DNA from: Malus domestica
Lineage: Eukaryota > Streptophyta > Magnoliopsida > Rosales > Rosaceae
Direction: 5' to 3'
Length of the DNA stretch: 64,000 nt
Assembly (NCBI RefSeq): GCF_042453785.1
Contig: NC_091669.1
Span: forward strand, 29,715,001 to 29,779,000
Position numbers and translations under genes: made by a program
In this document: positions 23,847 to 36,148 of the stretch, piece by piece
Layout: each line of letters opens with the position of its first letter
Numbering within the stretch: position 1 is the first letter of the stretch
The notes under the pieces: model-generated
The model's database searches: none
Told to the model about the DNA's origin: nothing
Seen by the model: only the letters and a program-made list of their open reading frames with translations

Positions 23847-26436
23847 TGTGACAACCCATCCCTAATTTTACGATTTTATAAATTTTTAAAGTGTGCATTG
23901 ATGAAAATGCCCTAGATGTGAGATTGTTGACTTTCGTTGACCGCCTTTGTGAAATCTCATCCCTGAAATTTCACTATTAATTACATATCTCGTTATTTAA
24001 ATTCGTATTTCACGTTTACATTATTTTCATTTGTTAATTTTGGAATTAAATCAAATAGTTATTGGGTTTGAATTTTCATAATTAATCTTTAAAATTCGTT
24101 GACCTTTCGAGGTCACAAGTAACGTTTTCGAATAGATCTCAAACCCATGAGCGCATAGGCAAAAGCCGTTTGCGAGTCCGGATTATAACGGTATAGTTAC
24201 GGACATTTGAAGTTGTTTTACTAAACTGTAGTTTTTAAATTAATTAAATTCTTACAAGGAAGAAACCCAATCAGATTTAAGCAAAAATAAGGAGACCAAT
24301 CAACTACAAGGACAAGTAACCAATCAAATTAAATGAACTAAGGACCAATCAGAGAAGGGAGAGAAAGCTCTCAGCTCTTCACGTTGACATTACACCGACG
24401 CCAAACCAGTTTCGACCCGGTTCCAAATCTGACGAATTCTGCCATTTTTTCCATTGAATCACCATCATCCAACACCTACAACCTCTTCCACAACCTCCCT
24501 TCTACCATCTCCACCCAAATTTGAGGGTTTTTAGGTCCAAAATCGTGAGGAACTTCACCGAAGCACCAGAGGTGCTAGACGCCGATTCCATCATTCCGGC
24601 AAGTTACACCACCCAACACCACCCTTAATCAACTCCCCCAGGACCCAGGAACAAGATCCAATCAGTTGTAGAGGCGTCAGAACACCGAGGAATGAGAATC
24701 GAAGCTCACCCATTCTAGGGTTTCCGATGGGTGCGAGCCAAATTGGGGCATTTCTCGGCCAACTTGGACTTGGCCACAGGTATGAAACTTGCTCTACTCC
24801 TTGATATCTACATTTCTATGAAATTTGAGAATTTTTGGAAATAATTGGATTTTCTTGTCAGTCGAGGCAACTGGCTGCCGTGTGCCAAGACCCCACCTGC
24901 CCTTCATAGACTAATTTGGATACCCTAATTCCATATGTGACGTTCGATTGACGAAATCTCGTCGTATGACTAGTTTGAGAGAGGCCACCACTTGGACATT
25001 ATATGAATCGACGTACATAAGATTTAAGGATATTAGAAACTGACGGATCGGGAATCTGACGTACGGATCTTCCCAAATTGGATTTGTAAGTTCGTAAAAT
25101 AAAACGTTGACTGCCACTTGAATTGTGATTGGTGGAGATCCGACCGTCGGATCGTGGTAAGATTTTAGTATGTTGTTTTAGAAGAATAATGTGGATCTTT
25201 GGAAGTTTCGGATCACAAATCTGAGTTGTGGATCTTCCGGATCGAGTTACGTAAGGTTGTGGACCCTACTGTCGACCTTTGATCGAGATTGACTTTTGGT
25301 CAATGGGTTTCAAATTATTCTAGAACGTCCTTAGGGATGTGTTTTATGTCAGTTATGTGTTCTATAGATAATAATTCTAAGATGTAATTTAATAATTGTT
25401 CTAGGCGCCGATATATATAGATAGTTTCCCTTTATGCATTTGAAAAAGAATTCCTTATGTATGCCTGGATTTGATTAAAGTTTATAAGAATTAGAGAAAT
25501 GACGGAATTTATGAAATATACTACATCCTACGGGGTATGCTTATAATCTTTGATGCCATAATAATATCTATGGCTATGAATGTTAGTGTTTTGATTAGAA
25601 CTATTGAATCACTGTGGCATGCTTATATTTATGTAGTCTGCTTATCATTGCTGCACCCTGGTGTTAATGCTCGCCCCGGGCCAGGGCCAATCCTTCATGT
25701 ATATGTTCACCTCTGCACTGCATGCTTGCCTTGGATCCAAGTAGGTGCCAATCATGTCGTACATGTCACATTAGAAGACTCCGACTCATAGGTGACCACG
25801 ATTATTGCCAGTCTTCATGTGATTGTAGCACTAGAGCATATATTATGATTACACCCAATAATGTCGTACAAGTCGCATTAGGCGATTCCAACTCGTGTGC
25901 TAGTATAGATTGATGAGCAATAGGTTCAGTCGTACAGGTCGCATTATGTGACTCCGACTGGTGTGCTAGCATAGGTTGTTGAGCACCTGATTTTACATAT
26001 ATTATTGTTGAGATTTTGTGATTTGGGATGTCATGCCTTATTTACATTTTGCAAGCTACGGTAAGTATTTTCATACTATACGTAGTATAGGTATATTTTG
26101 GAAACTATACATGTTTTACGGAGAGGGGTTATGACGTTTTCAAAGGTTTTTATTAAAACTTTATTTTCAGACCCACTCACCCTTGTTTTTCACCCCTCTA
26201 GGTTCTAGTAGTAGAGCTTTCGTATCAACGAAGATTATTGGCAAATCTTGGTGTAAACGATACCTTCGATGGTATAATTCTCACCCTGTTTTACTGTACT
26301 GTACTTAAGCACTTTTAGGTTTAAATTTATTCACATTTTCCACATCACTACACTTTATGGCTTCACCACCTTCTAGGTGTCGGCCAATACAACTCGATTC
26401 GGAGTCCAAGTGGGCATTCCGGATCAAGGTGTGTCA
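23847..26436 (+). mobile_element. Solo LTR, 2,590 bp
   Basis: The segment begins TGTGACAACCCATCC and ends GGATCAAGGTGTGTCA, so it has TG..CA ends. It is flanked by a perfect 5 bp target duplication AAATG (23842-23846 and 26437-26441). No internal region follows on either side, so this is a solo LTR left by LTR-LTR recombination. It is related to the LTR at 27090-29406, which lies in the opposite orientation: both carry a GGATCCAAGTAGGTG phrase and GTCGTACAGGTC-type repeats. Any open frames in it are noise. Confidence 0.92.
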
Positions 26437-26441
26437 AAATG

Positions 26442-27084
26442 AGAAAGCCAAAAAAACCTTCAAAAATCATTTTTTTGTGTAAAAAATATTGAATACATTG
26501 CAATTTTTTTTGTTAGTTGTTTAAGTTCATCCACATTTTGATCTCCTATCAACTTTAAATCACATCGCTAATACTTGCAAGTTGGTAAAGTCCAACCATT
26601 TTCAGTTTGTATTTTTATAGTTCAAATTTCATTTTGTTTTAAGTTTTAGATATTCATTTATAAAATTTTATTTGTTTTTTAACTTCTTCTATTGCTTTTT
26701 TACATTTTAAGTTGAAGTTCCTAATATAGCACTACATTTAATGAAAAAAAAGGCATTAGTGAAAAGGACCACTAGTGCAATACATTGTTAAGTTTGAGGA
26801 CTAAATAAACTAATATGAGAGTTCATGTACTAAAATTAAATTACTATGAATAAAATTCAAGGACCATTTCTGCAATTAAGCGTTTTAGAAAAATAAGTTA
26901 TTAAATAAGTCATTAGATACAAGGCTTGTACGTAGACCTGACAATATCTTACACAACCCATTAACACAAAACAAAAACTACACGAAAATAACATGTTTTG
27001 AGTCAACACTATAATTGGGTCACCCGTTAAGAATCCATTAATTAATAACGGGTCTTTAACGGGTTTACACACAGGCAACCCATG
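26442..27084. other. Spacer between two LTR insertions
   Basis: AT-rich, with no supported gene. Confidence 0.5.
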
Positions 27085-27089
27085 CGTAA

Positions 27090-29406
27090 TGACACACCCC
27101 GATCCTAGAATCAAGGCGTGCTGGTCGTCACGTGAGCGTGACGTAGCCAAAAGTGCGACACGGAAGCAAGATATAACAGAAATATGAAGGAATTTAAACC
27201 AACCACTAGCAGAATAACCTACTAGCATACAAGAGAGAGTTATAAAGTAAAACACACGAATTCAGAGCGTAGGTATAAGTGCAGTCAAGTAGGACCATAA
27301 TTAAAGTACAACACCCGCAGGTGAGTCCTACATGCAGAACGTCTGTCAGAATGCCGAAAAAGACCTCGTGAGCCACCAACTGCTAACTAGAACCTGGAGG
27401 GGCGCAAAACAAAGATGAGTGGGTCAGTAAAACCAAAGATTTTCCAAAAACATTTCATTTAAAATGTTTCTAACCCCTCACCGTAAAACCTGTATACTTT
27501 CCCAGAAAAATAGTATATAAACGTATATATACATATATCATCAAAACTCCGCTCACCATCTATCAACATAACATCTCAAAAAGAATATGCCATGCCATGC
27601 CAAAATATAATATGAATGCATCAATATAATCAGGTGAAATAATAAATCAACCGGAGACCCTACAGTGGTCCTGTACGGCTGATTCTATGGCTCACTATCC
27701 CATCCAGCCAGAGTCACCAACTGTGACATGTACGGCCCTGTCGGAGTCACCAACTGTGACCTGTACGGCACTACACTGCACATAAGTCGGAACTACCTAT
27801 AGTAGTTTGTACGACTAAGATGGTGAAATAATACGCTCTAGTGCTTCTCTCATCAATCAACTGTGCACATAATCTAAGGTCACCTACCAGTCGGAACCCC
27901 TCTAATGGTCTGTACGACTGGCATTTCGGAACCACCTTTAGTGGTCTGTACGACATCCACCTACTTGGATCCAAGGCGAGCGTGCGGTGTGGTGAATAAT
28001 ATAAGCACTAACACCTAGGGTGCAGATTATGAGCTTCCAATGCAATTCACATAAAATAAATCGTATGAATAATGTAAAAACTCACATGTGCGTCAACAGC
28101 GTCAATTCACATATATATGCATCAATTATCAATTCAAATATCTCATCGATTGCATGCATGGCATTTTAAAACATATTTTCATATAATTGCATTTTCTGGG
28201 AAAAACAGTAGTATATAGGTAATACAAAAACAAAACTGCCCACTCACTGATAAGTCGATGGGTCGTAATCCCCGTGACGTCCCTGGATGCGCTCGTCTTC
28301 GGGATAGGTGTCACCTATATGCGAAACAACTATAAAAACGTTAATTTAAACACATAACCAACAATTCGAAATAACTTCTCATACGATGCTCAATTTGGGT
28401 ATATGAATATACCACATTGACCTACTCGACGTCACGGACGTCGAGGAATTTTTAGAAAAAAATTTAGGCTTGCCACGCGCCCCCACGCGCATCATCTTCC
28501 TCAGCCAGTCGCCGAACTGGTTTTTCCGGTGGCCGGACTCCGGCGAGTTTTAAAATTGCTTGTTCTCCTTCGTTTCTCAACCGTTTTCTTCGAATTTTAT
28601 ATCAATTTGAAGCCCTCAACAAGTAGAATCACGATGGACTAGTTTCAAGGTCTAAAATTCACTAGGTTTTACCTGGGGAAGCACAATAATTCGGCAAAAA
28701 GTCAAACTTCGTTCTATGGCTCCCCGACGTCCAAAATACCTCAACGTTGCACTCTGAGCATCTTGAGGACGTTCTAAAGCTCACTATAGCCCTGAAATTC
28801 AAAGAAAACCCTCTGTTTAAAAGTTGATGAATAGTGACCAACGCGGGGATTCGATTTTCCGGGGTTTTCTCACGTTAAACTTCAACCAAAATCATGCCAA
28901 ATGACTAAGGAAAGAGACTTGTTACCTTTCTGAACCTCAAAATGGCGTGAAACCTCGACGATCAAATCGGTGCTACAATGCTTCGACGGAACCCTCGCAG
29001 TTTCTAGGTTTATCGAAGATAATTCAACCAACCAAGGGTATGGTTGAATTCGTATTCTTGCAAGAAATATGATGGGGGGTCTTGGGAGCTTGATCCGTGA
29101 AGGAATGGGGGTCAACGGACTACGTTCGTACGATTTGCAGAGAAAGGGAGAGTTTGAAGGGAGGAAAGAAAGAGACACGGGGAAGGGAAAAGGAAGGAGG
29201 GCTTGTATGTGTGGTCCAACATCAATCCTCACCATCCATTCTCATCTTAGTTCCCTAACCACACAAACAATCCAACATAAGATAATTCCAAAATTTATAA
29301 AGTTTAAGTCTAAATAATGTCACATACACATATACCTTAATACCCGTCAAGGGTAATCCTGTCATTTCACGTTCCCGATATAAAAATCTTAGGACGGGCT
29401 GTGACA
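27090..29406 (-). repeat. 3' LTR of the Ty3-type element (2,317 bp)
   Basis: On the minus strand it begins TGTCACAGCCCGTCC just after a purine tract (GGAGGGGAGAT, the probable polypurine primer). It ends GGATCGGGGTGTGTCA next to the target duplication. It is homologous to the solo LTR at 23847-26436 in inverted orientation, about 650 bp away. Confidence 0.9.
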
Positions 29407-29461
29407 ATCTCCCCTCCTTATAGAATTTCGTCCCCGAAATTCCCACAACCAAATAAACCAC

Positions 29462-32400
29462 TTAATATCCATAGAATAACCTTGGGTACATCTCTCTCAT
29501 TTGATCTTCTGTCTCCCAGGTAGCTTCTTCTACAGAATGATTCCTCCACAACACCTTTACCAAGCTCACCGTCTTATTCCTTAGAACCTTATCTTTCCAA
29601 TCCAAGATAGTGATTGGTTCCTCATCATACGTCAAATCCGGATTAATCTCTAGCGGTTGAGGAGGGATTACATGTGAAGGATCAGAAATATAATGTCGAA
29701 GCATAGAGACATGAAACACATTATGAACCTTAGATAACTCCGGAGGCAATTCCAACCTGTAGGCAACTTCACCAATCCTCTCAGTGATCTCATAAGGTCC
29801 TATGTACCTAGGACTTAACTTTCCTCTTTTTCCAAATTGTACCACACCTCTCCAAGGTGTCAATTTCAAAAATACCTAATCACCCACATCATACACTCGA
29901 TCAGTAGCATGTCGATCCGCTAAACTCTTCTGTCGATCCTGGGCTACTTTCAGGTTAGACTTAATCACCTGAATATTTTGAGTAGTCTCATCCACAATCT
30001 CTGGGCCTTCTAACACTCTTTCACCAACCTCAGACCAACACAATGGCGTACGACACGCCCTACCATAAAGTGCCTCAAATGGTGACATACCAATGCTCGA
30101 ATGGAAACTATCGTTGTAGGCAAATTCCATCAAGTCTAGGCGATCATGCCAGGAATCACCAAACTGTAACACTGAAGATCTCAACATATCCTCCAACGTC
30201 TGAATAGTCCTCTCTGATTGCCCATCAGTTTGAGGATGATAAGCAATGCTGTAAAGCAAATTCGTACCAAGAGCTTCCTGAAAAGCTACCCAAAATTTAG
30301 AAGTACATCTTGGGTCTCGATCAGAAATAATATTCACTGGAACTCCATGATACTTCACAATCTTCGTGATGAACAACTTAGCCAATTTATTTAGAGGATA
30401 CTTTTCCCTCACTGGAATGAAGTGCGCTGACTTGGTAAGTCGATCCACAATCACCCAAACACCATCGAATCCATTTCGTGTACGAGGAAGCTTATACACG
30501 AAATCCATAGTTATATTTTCCCATTTCCACTGGGGAACGGGAAGTAGCTGCATTCGCCCAAAAGGCTTCTTTCTTTCTGCTTTGACTTGCTGGCAAATAA
30601 TACATCTACTCACATAATTTGCAATTTCCCTTTTCATACCCGGCCAATAATAAAATGGTCGAATGGTATGATACATCTTAGTTCCTCTTGGGTGCATCGC
30701 ATAAGCTGAACAATGCGCTTCATCCAAAATTTCCTTTTTTAATTCCTCATTATTCGGTACATACATTATGTTCTCCTGCATAAGCATGCCATCTGATTCT
30801 CGAATCCTGAGGTCTTTCTTTTTCCCTTCATTTCTTAATTGAACCATTTCTTGAATTTCCTCATCCACCATCTGAGCTTCGAGTATACGATCAACCAAAA
30901 CTGGCCTGACTTGAAAACTAGCAAGAAAAGCTCCGCTTCGATCTTCCAACTCTAACTTTACTCCAGTTGCCCTCAGTTCTGCAAGAAGGGGAACACGACA
31001 AGCATATAAAGCATTGAGTCGACCTTGAGGTTTCCTACTCAGTGCATCAGCTACCACATTAGCACGACCTGGATGATACTCAATAGTGCAGTCATAATCA
31101 CTCAACAATTCCATCCACCTTCGCTAACGAAGATTAAGATCATGCTGAGTAAATAGATACTGAAGACTCTTGTGATCAGTGAAGATCTTACACTTCTCAC
31201 CATATAGATAATGCCTCCAAATCTTCAAAGCAAAGACAATGGCTGCCAATTCAAGATCGTGAGTAGGATAATTCCTTTCATGATTCTTCAACTGTCGAGA
31301 AGCATAGGAAATCACTTTATTATGCTGCATCAAAACACATCCCAAACCATTCAAGGAAGCATCACTGTAAATTTCAAAATTACCGCTATCATCAGGAAGT
31401 ACCAATACTGGAGCATGAGTGAGGCAATATTTCAATTGCTGGAAACTCCGCTCACAATTCTCATCCCACTCGAATTTAACATCCTTCCTGGTCAACTTCG
31501 TTAACGGCAAAGCAATCATAGAAAAGTCCTGAACAAACCATCGATAATAACCTGCCAAACCAAGAAAACTTCGTACCTCAGTGATGGTTCGAGGTTGTTC
31601 CCAATTCTCCACTGCTGCTATCTTTTGAGGATCTACTTGAATTCCTTGTGCTGATACAACATGCCCCAAAAATGCCACTTCAGTCAACCAAAACTGACAT
31701 TTACTGAACTTGGCATACAACTGATGTTCCCTCAACTTCTTTAATACCAAGTTAAGATGTCGGATATGATCTGCTTTAGATTTAGAGTATACCAGAATAT
31801 CATCAATAAAAAAAATAACAAATTTATCAAGATATTGCTGGAATACCTCGTTCATTAGCCTCATGAAAGCTGCAGGTGCATTAGTCAACCCAAATGGCAT
31901 CACCAGAAATTCATAATGTCCGTAACGGGTTCTGAAAGCCGTCTTAGGTACATCTTCATCTTTAATCTTCAACTGATAATAACCAGATCTCAAATCAATC
32001 TTAGAGAATACACATGCACCTTTCAGCTGATCAAACAAATCATCGATGCGAGGCAATGGATAACGGTTTTTAATCGTTACCCGGTTCAATTACCTATAAT
32101 CAATGCATAATCTCATAGTTCCATCTTTCTTTCTCACAAATAATACTGGAGCTCCCCAAGGTGACGAACTAGGTTGAAACCTTTATCAAGTAGTTCTTGT
32201 AACTGAATTTTCAATTCTCTCAACTCAAATGGAGCCATTCTATATGGAGTTAGAGATATAGGATCAGTACCTGGAAGCAAATCAATAGAGAATTCCACAT
32301 CTCTGTCTGGAGGCAACCCCGGCAAATCATCAGGAAATATATCAGGATAATGCCTGACCACACCAACTTCTTCTACACTGCTAGGAACAACATCATTTAA

Positions 32401-32870
32401 AACCACATGTGCTAAATATCCTTGGCAACCTTTCGATAATAACTTCTTTGCTCTTATGGCAGAAATAACACCATGTCTCACCCCACTTCTTTCGCCCACA
32501 AAAGTAACCTCGGGTAGTCCAGGGTGATAAAAAGTAATTGATTTCCCATAACAATCAATATGGGCACGATTATAATGCAACCAATCTGCTCCGAGAATCA
32601 CATCAAAATCCACAATATCTAATGGAATAAGATCAACTGGCATAACTACGCCATCTACCAACACTGGACACCCAAGATACACACTATCAACATAACACTT
32701 ATCTCATCTAGGCATGGCAAACTCTAAATCAAATCCTAGAGGTGAAGGGTGGGGTTGAGTCATTTGAGCAAACGTATGAGAAATCACATAATGCGTAGCA
32801 CCACAATCAATCAAAACTCTAGCAAAATGACCAAGAACATTTAACGTACCCATGATCAAATCGGGATGGT
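29462..32870 (-). pseudogene. pol: Ty3-type pol remnant: protease, RT, RNase H, integrase, chromodomain
   Basis: The protease region has FARVLIDCGATHYVIS (about 32820-32770). RT follows with [29 protein letters not shown] and the catalytic [10 protein letters not shown]. RNase H has [14 protein letters not shown] and the [10 protein letters not shown] block. Integrase has the H-H-C-C zinc motif (HPRGTKMYH, CIICQQVKAE) and the DDE core (TMDFVYKLP, ISDRDPRCTS, HPQTDGQSERTIQ). The C terminus (FKHV-type FHVSMLRHYI, EATWETEDQMRE) is chromodomain-like. Lesions are TGA at 32704, a frameshift near 32175, TAA at 32090, TAG at 31124 and TAG at 29876. Confidence 0.88.
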
Positions 32871-32871
32871 T

Positions 32872-34326
32872 CTAAGCATCTTGCAGTGAGATGTGATTAA
32901 CACGCCCCTGAGCTTGCTGTCGTCCACCACGACCTCTAATGCCTTGATTACCTCGCCCCTGAGAAGTACGTCTCTGGCCTGATTGACTAGGCTGCCTAGA
33001 TGATCCTGCACCACCAGCAGCAACTTCTCCCTGACGGGGCTGACCTCCCTGATGCCACTGAGATCCACCAGTTGGCATGGAAGAATAAGAAGAATAACCC
33101 CCAAGATCCTGGGAATACCCCGTCTGAGAATAAGGCTCCTGGGGATACTGATAAGGTCCAGAAGCATAAGGAGCAGCATCTCCCTGGTAGTGGTAAGCAC
33201 CACCACGACCCGACTGGCCATAACTGCCCAGTCCAAAGCTCTGCTGAATTGGCGCTGGAAATGGCATAGTGGTCTGCTGAGGTCTCTGCTGACCCTGGGG
33301 ACAGTGAGAAACCCGATGTCCCATTTGTCCACAAGCATAACAAGCACCACCACCTCTCCTGCACTCACCATGATGACAAAAATTACAACGACGACACCAC
33401 GGAGCACCAGAACCACCAACACCACCAGAATCCCTCTGCCTCTGAAATCTGGGTCCACCAGAAAATCTTCCACCACCTCTTCTCGGGCCAGTAATACTAT
33501 ATCCTCCACTAGAAGAACTCGAACTCGCTCCACTCTTCTTAAAATTCTGCGTCTTGCGAGGTCCCGGAATGGAGATACCTTTGCCTTTATCATCCTTCTT
33601 CTGACCATCATTATTGTCCTCGTCATCCTCACTGTCACTAGGAAGATTGTCGGAGTCCTCCATCCTCACCAAAATCTCGAAAAACTCATGATAATCGGCG
33701 CAGGGAAGTGCACTGGCAAAAGTCCGCCATTTTCTCTTAGTTCCCAACTTGAAACGTCGAAGCATCTCTACCTGATTACCAGCTGTATCAGGGTCATAAC
33801 GAGACAAATCAGTAAACTTTCTGTAGTACTCATGTGCTGACATATTCCTTTGTTTCAATCGAGTAAACTCTTGCTTTTTACGATCGATGTATTCCGGAGG
33901 GACAAATCTCTTCATAAAGTTCTCTTTGAATACTTTCCAGTCAGCAGCCGTCTCAGGTGACATGAACCTAGTCTGATTTTCCCACCAAGCTGCTGGCTCT
34001 CGGCCCAAAAACCAGGTAGTGGTCTCAACCCACCTATTAGCAGGAAAGTTCCCCTGACTTTCCATCACCTGAAACGTCTTCTCAATATGGTCTAGCCATT
34101 TCTCTGCCCCCTCGTGACCTTCATTACCCATAAAACGATCCAATTTCAAATTGTACATAGTCTCCAAGGGCGTCCTCTGAGGAGGGGGAAGAGGACGAAT
34201 TGCATTCTGTAAAGCCTGGGCCATTGCTTCCCCTAACTGAGTAATATCAGGGAAATTAGGTTCAGAAGTACGGCGGGATTCCCTACATTCCCTACGAGGC
34301 GGCATAATTCTGATAGAAAACATCAA
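32872..34326 (-). pseudogene. gag: Ty3-type gag (nucleocapsid) frame
   Basis: A 484-codon open frame; MPPRRECRESRR near 34305 is the more usual-looking start. The retrotransposon gag domain is clear (GAEKWLDHIEKTFQVM, WWENQTRFM, FKENFMKRFVP, FTRLKQ, MLRRFKLG). The end has a CCHC zinc knuckle, CYACGQMGHRVSHC, followed by a Gln/Ser/Gly-rich tail. It stops at a TAG after ISLQDA, where the pattern suggests CAG in an ancestral gag-pol frame that continues NHPDLIMGTLNVLG into the protease. In isolation this is the only stretch of the element still coding a whole protein. Confidence 0.85.
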
Positions 34327-34385
34327 AAGATCATTAGGGCATTAACAATTATACAGGACTGCAACCTACGGGGTGTGTCACGTAA

Positions 34386-35267
34386 CCCATTCGACCTGTT
34401 AAGAAAAAAATTATTTTGATATTTTAAAGTTAAACTACTAAAAAAAAACTTACTACAACATACAATAGCTAGAATGTATATATTGTATGTTAAATATGTA
34501 TTGTTGTATTATTGTTCTATTTAAGTTTAAAAAATTAAGTTTTATTTATTTATTTATTGTATTATGAGAGTTTCTTATTATCATTACCGGGATAAATTTT
34601 ACTTAACCTGTTGTCCACAATTCAAATAACTAGTATAGCAAAAAAGATAGACTTTTAATTTTAGAGTCAATGACCTAACAAAGTTTTTTACTCTTTCTCA
34701 TACAGTCATACACATAAATGTTTTATCCTTTTAAAAATAAGATTAAAACAATATAAAAGACATTAAAAATTAAAAAAATTAAAGTAATTTAAAAATACCA
34801 AACACATTAAAAAATTATAATAATTAATTTACCAAGTGTGAAAAAATGTGAAAGAATATTCAAACACTTGTGATCGCACCCTCTACGTTTTGAGACGCTT
34901 TGAGATGGGTAGATCATCGTCTTAATTTTTAAAATCCTACAAACCCTCGTGAATAGTATTTTTAGGGGAGTTCAAAATAAATAAAAATTCATAATAATTA
35001 ATGTACAAATGTGATTAATGTGAATGAATATATAAGTGCTCGTGATTGCATCCTCCATGCGTAGACGATGGTTACATCATTGTTTATATTTTTAAAACTC
35101 TCCAAACCTTCATGAATAGTGTTTTTTATTCGTTTGAAAAATTAATAAAATGCATAATTGTTATTGTAGAACTATGAAAAATGTAAAAAAGGTATACAAT
35201 CACTCATAATGACAAGTTTTACAACTTTCTTGAAGGGGTCAACTCCGAAATTCAACACCATAATCCA
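34386..35267. other. AT-rich spacer
   Basis: No gene. Two loosely similar stretches (34860-34990 and 35030-35130: CACTTGTGATCGCACCCTC / GCTCGTGATTGCATCCTC, each followed by GTGAATAGT) suggest an old local duplication. Confidence 0.5.
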
Positions 35268-35274
35268 TACACCT

Positions 35275-35640
35275 TAGATTTATATTTAACCGTCGATTGT
35301 CGTTTACACTTTATTCTTCTCACCGAATTTCGTTTTTCAAATTTTCTTTTTGAAAACATGATCTTTTAGTGGAGGTAGAAAAGTGAATGGTTCAGATTGT
35401 TGACATCACATTTTGATATTTATGGTTAACTAAAATATGAGTCGATTTTATATAGTTTATAGAGACTTTATAAACTCCAAGCAATATTTTTACTAACGCT
35501 AAAACTCTAGACGTAATATCAACGATCCGAATCGTTCATCTTCCTGCATCCTCTAAAAGATAATGTTTTCAAAAAATAAAATTTGGTGAGAAGAATGAAG
35601 CATAAATGTAAACAACAATCAACAATTAAATTTCGATCTA
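35275..35640. mobile_element. Foldback MITE (about 360 bp)
   Basis: The left arm TTGTCGTTTACACTTTATTC and TTCTCACCGAATTTCGTTTT is matched in inverse on the right (AAATTTGGTGAGAAGAATGA, ATGTAAACAACAATC). The arms also share TTTGAAAACATGATCTTTTA with the inverse TAAAAGATAATGTTTTCAAA. No coding potential. Confidence 0.65.
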
Positions 35641-35714
35641 TAGTTTATGGGATTATAGTGGCGAATTTCGAAGTTGAGCCTTTCACGAAAGTTGTAACGC
35701 TTGTCACTACGAGC

Positions 35715-35749
<35 letters not shown>

Positions 35750-35753
<4 letters not shown>

Positions 35754-36148
35754 GAGCTTAAGGGGAGGGATCCCCATTTTTTGAAAAAAATGGGGATTAG
35801 GTGTGGGGCCCACTTCACATCTAATTTCAACGATCCGAACGTCTATTTTGTTAGTCTCGATTTATAGATCATCCTTGCAAAATATTAGCTAAATTGGAAA
35901 TGTTTAAGACATCTAATTGGGTTCAAGGAAATGAACGAATACTTTGTTATATAAGAAAATATGAAATTTGATATTGATAATTAAATAGGCAAATGGTTTC
36001 GGATTGAATTGAATTTTTGCAAGGATGATCTATGAATCGAGACTAACAAAATAGACGGTTCGGATCGTTGAAATTTGATGTGAAGTGGGCCCCACACCTA
36101 ATCCCCATTTTTTTCAAAAAATGGGGATCCCTTCCCTTAAGCTCTCTG
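35750..36148. mobile_element. Foldback MITE (399 bp) inserted in (TA)n
   Basis: The ends are near-perfect inverted repeats, CAGAGAGCTTAAGGGGAGGG on the left and its inverse (with one extra base difference) on the right. They are followed by ATCCCCATTTTTT and by CACTTCACATCTAATTTC / GAAATTTGATGTGAAGTG. Each arm is about 140 bp. Both sides are TA microsatellite, so the target site was TA or (TA)n. Same family as 16094-16560. Confidence 0.88.

Larger units (their letters stand above)
27090..34380 (-). mobile_element. Decayed Ty3-type LTR retrotransposon, 5' LTR almost entirely lost
   Basis: Gag, protease, RT, RNase H, integrase and a chromodomain-like tail read in this order from 34326 down to 29462, the Ty3/gypsy (Metaviridae-type) arrangement. 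The 3' LTR is 27090-29406. The insertion is bounded by a perfect 5 bp target duplication CGTAA (27085-27089 and 34381-34385). At the 5' side only about 13 bp resembling the LTR start (TGACACACCCCGT on the minus strand) separate the duplication from gag leader sequence, so the 5' LTR and primer-binding site are missing. The coding region carries five in-frame stops and one frameshift and cannot make a polyprotein. Confidence 0.9.

Noticed and set aside
25537..25913. Short frames inside the solo LTR
   Set aside because: LTR sequence; Cys-rich words reflect internal GTCGTACAGGTC-type repeats.
32856..33840. Long frames on both strands overlapping Ty3 gag
   Set aside because: Out-of-phase readings of the Gln/Ser/Gly-rich gag tail.
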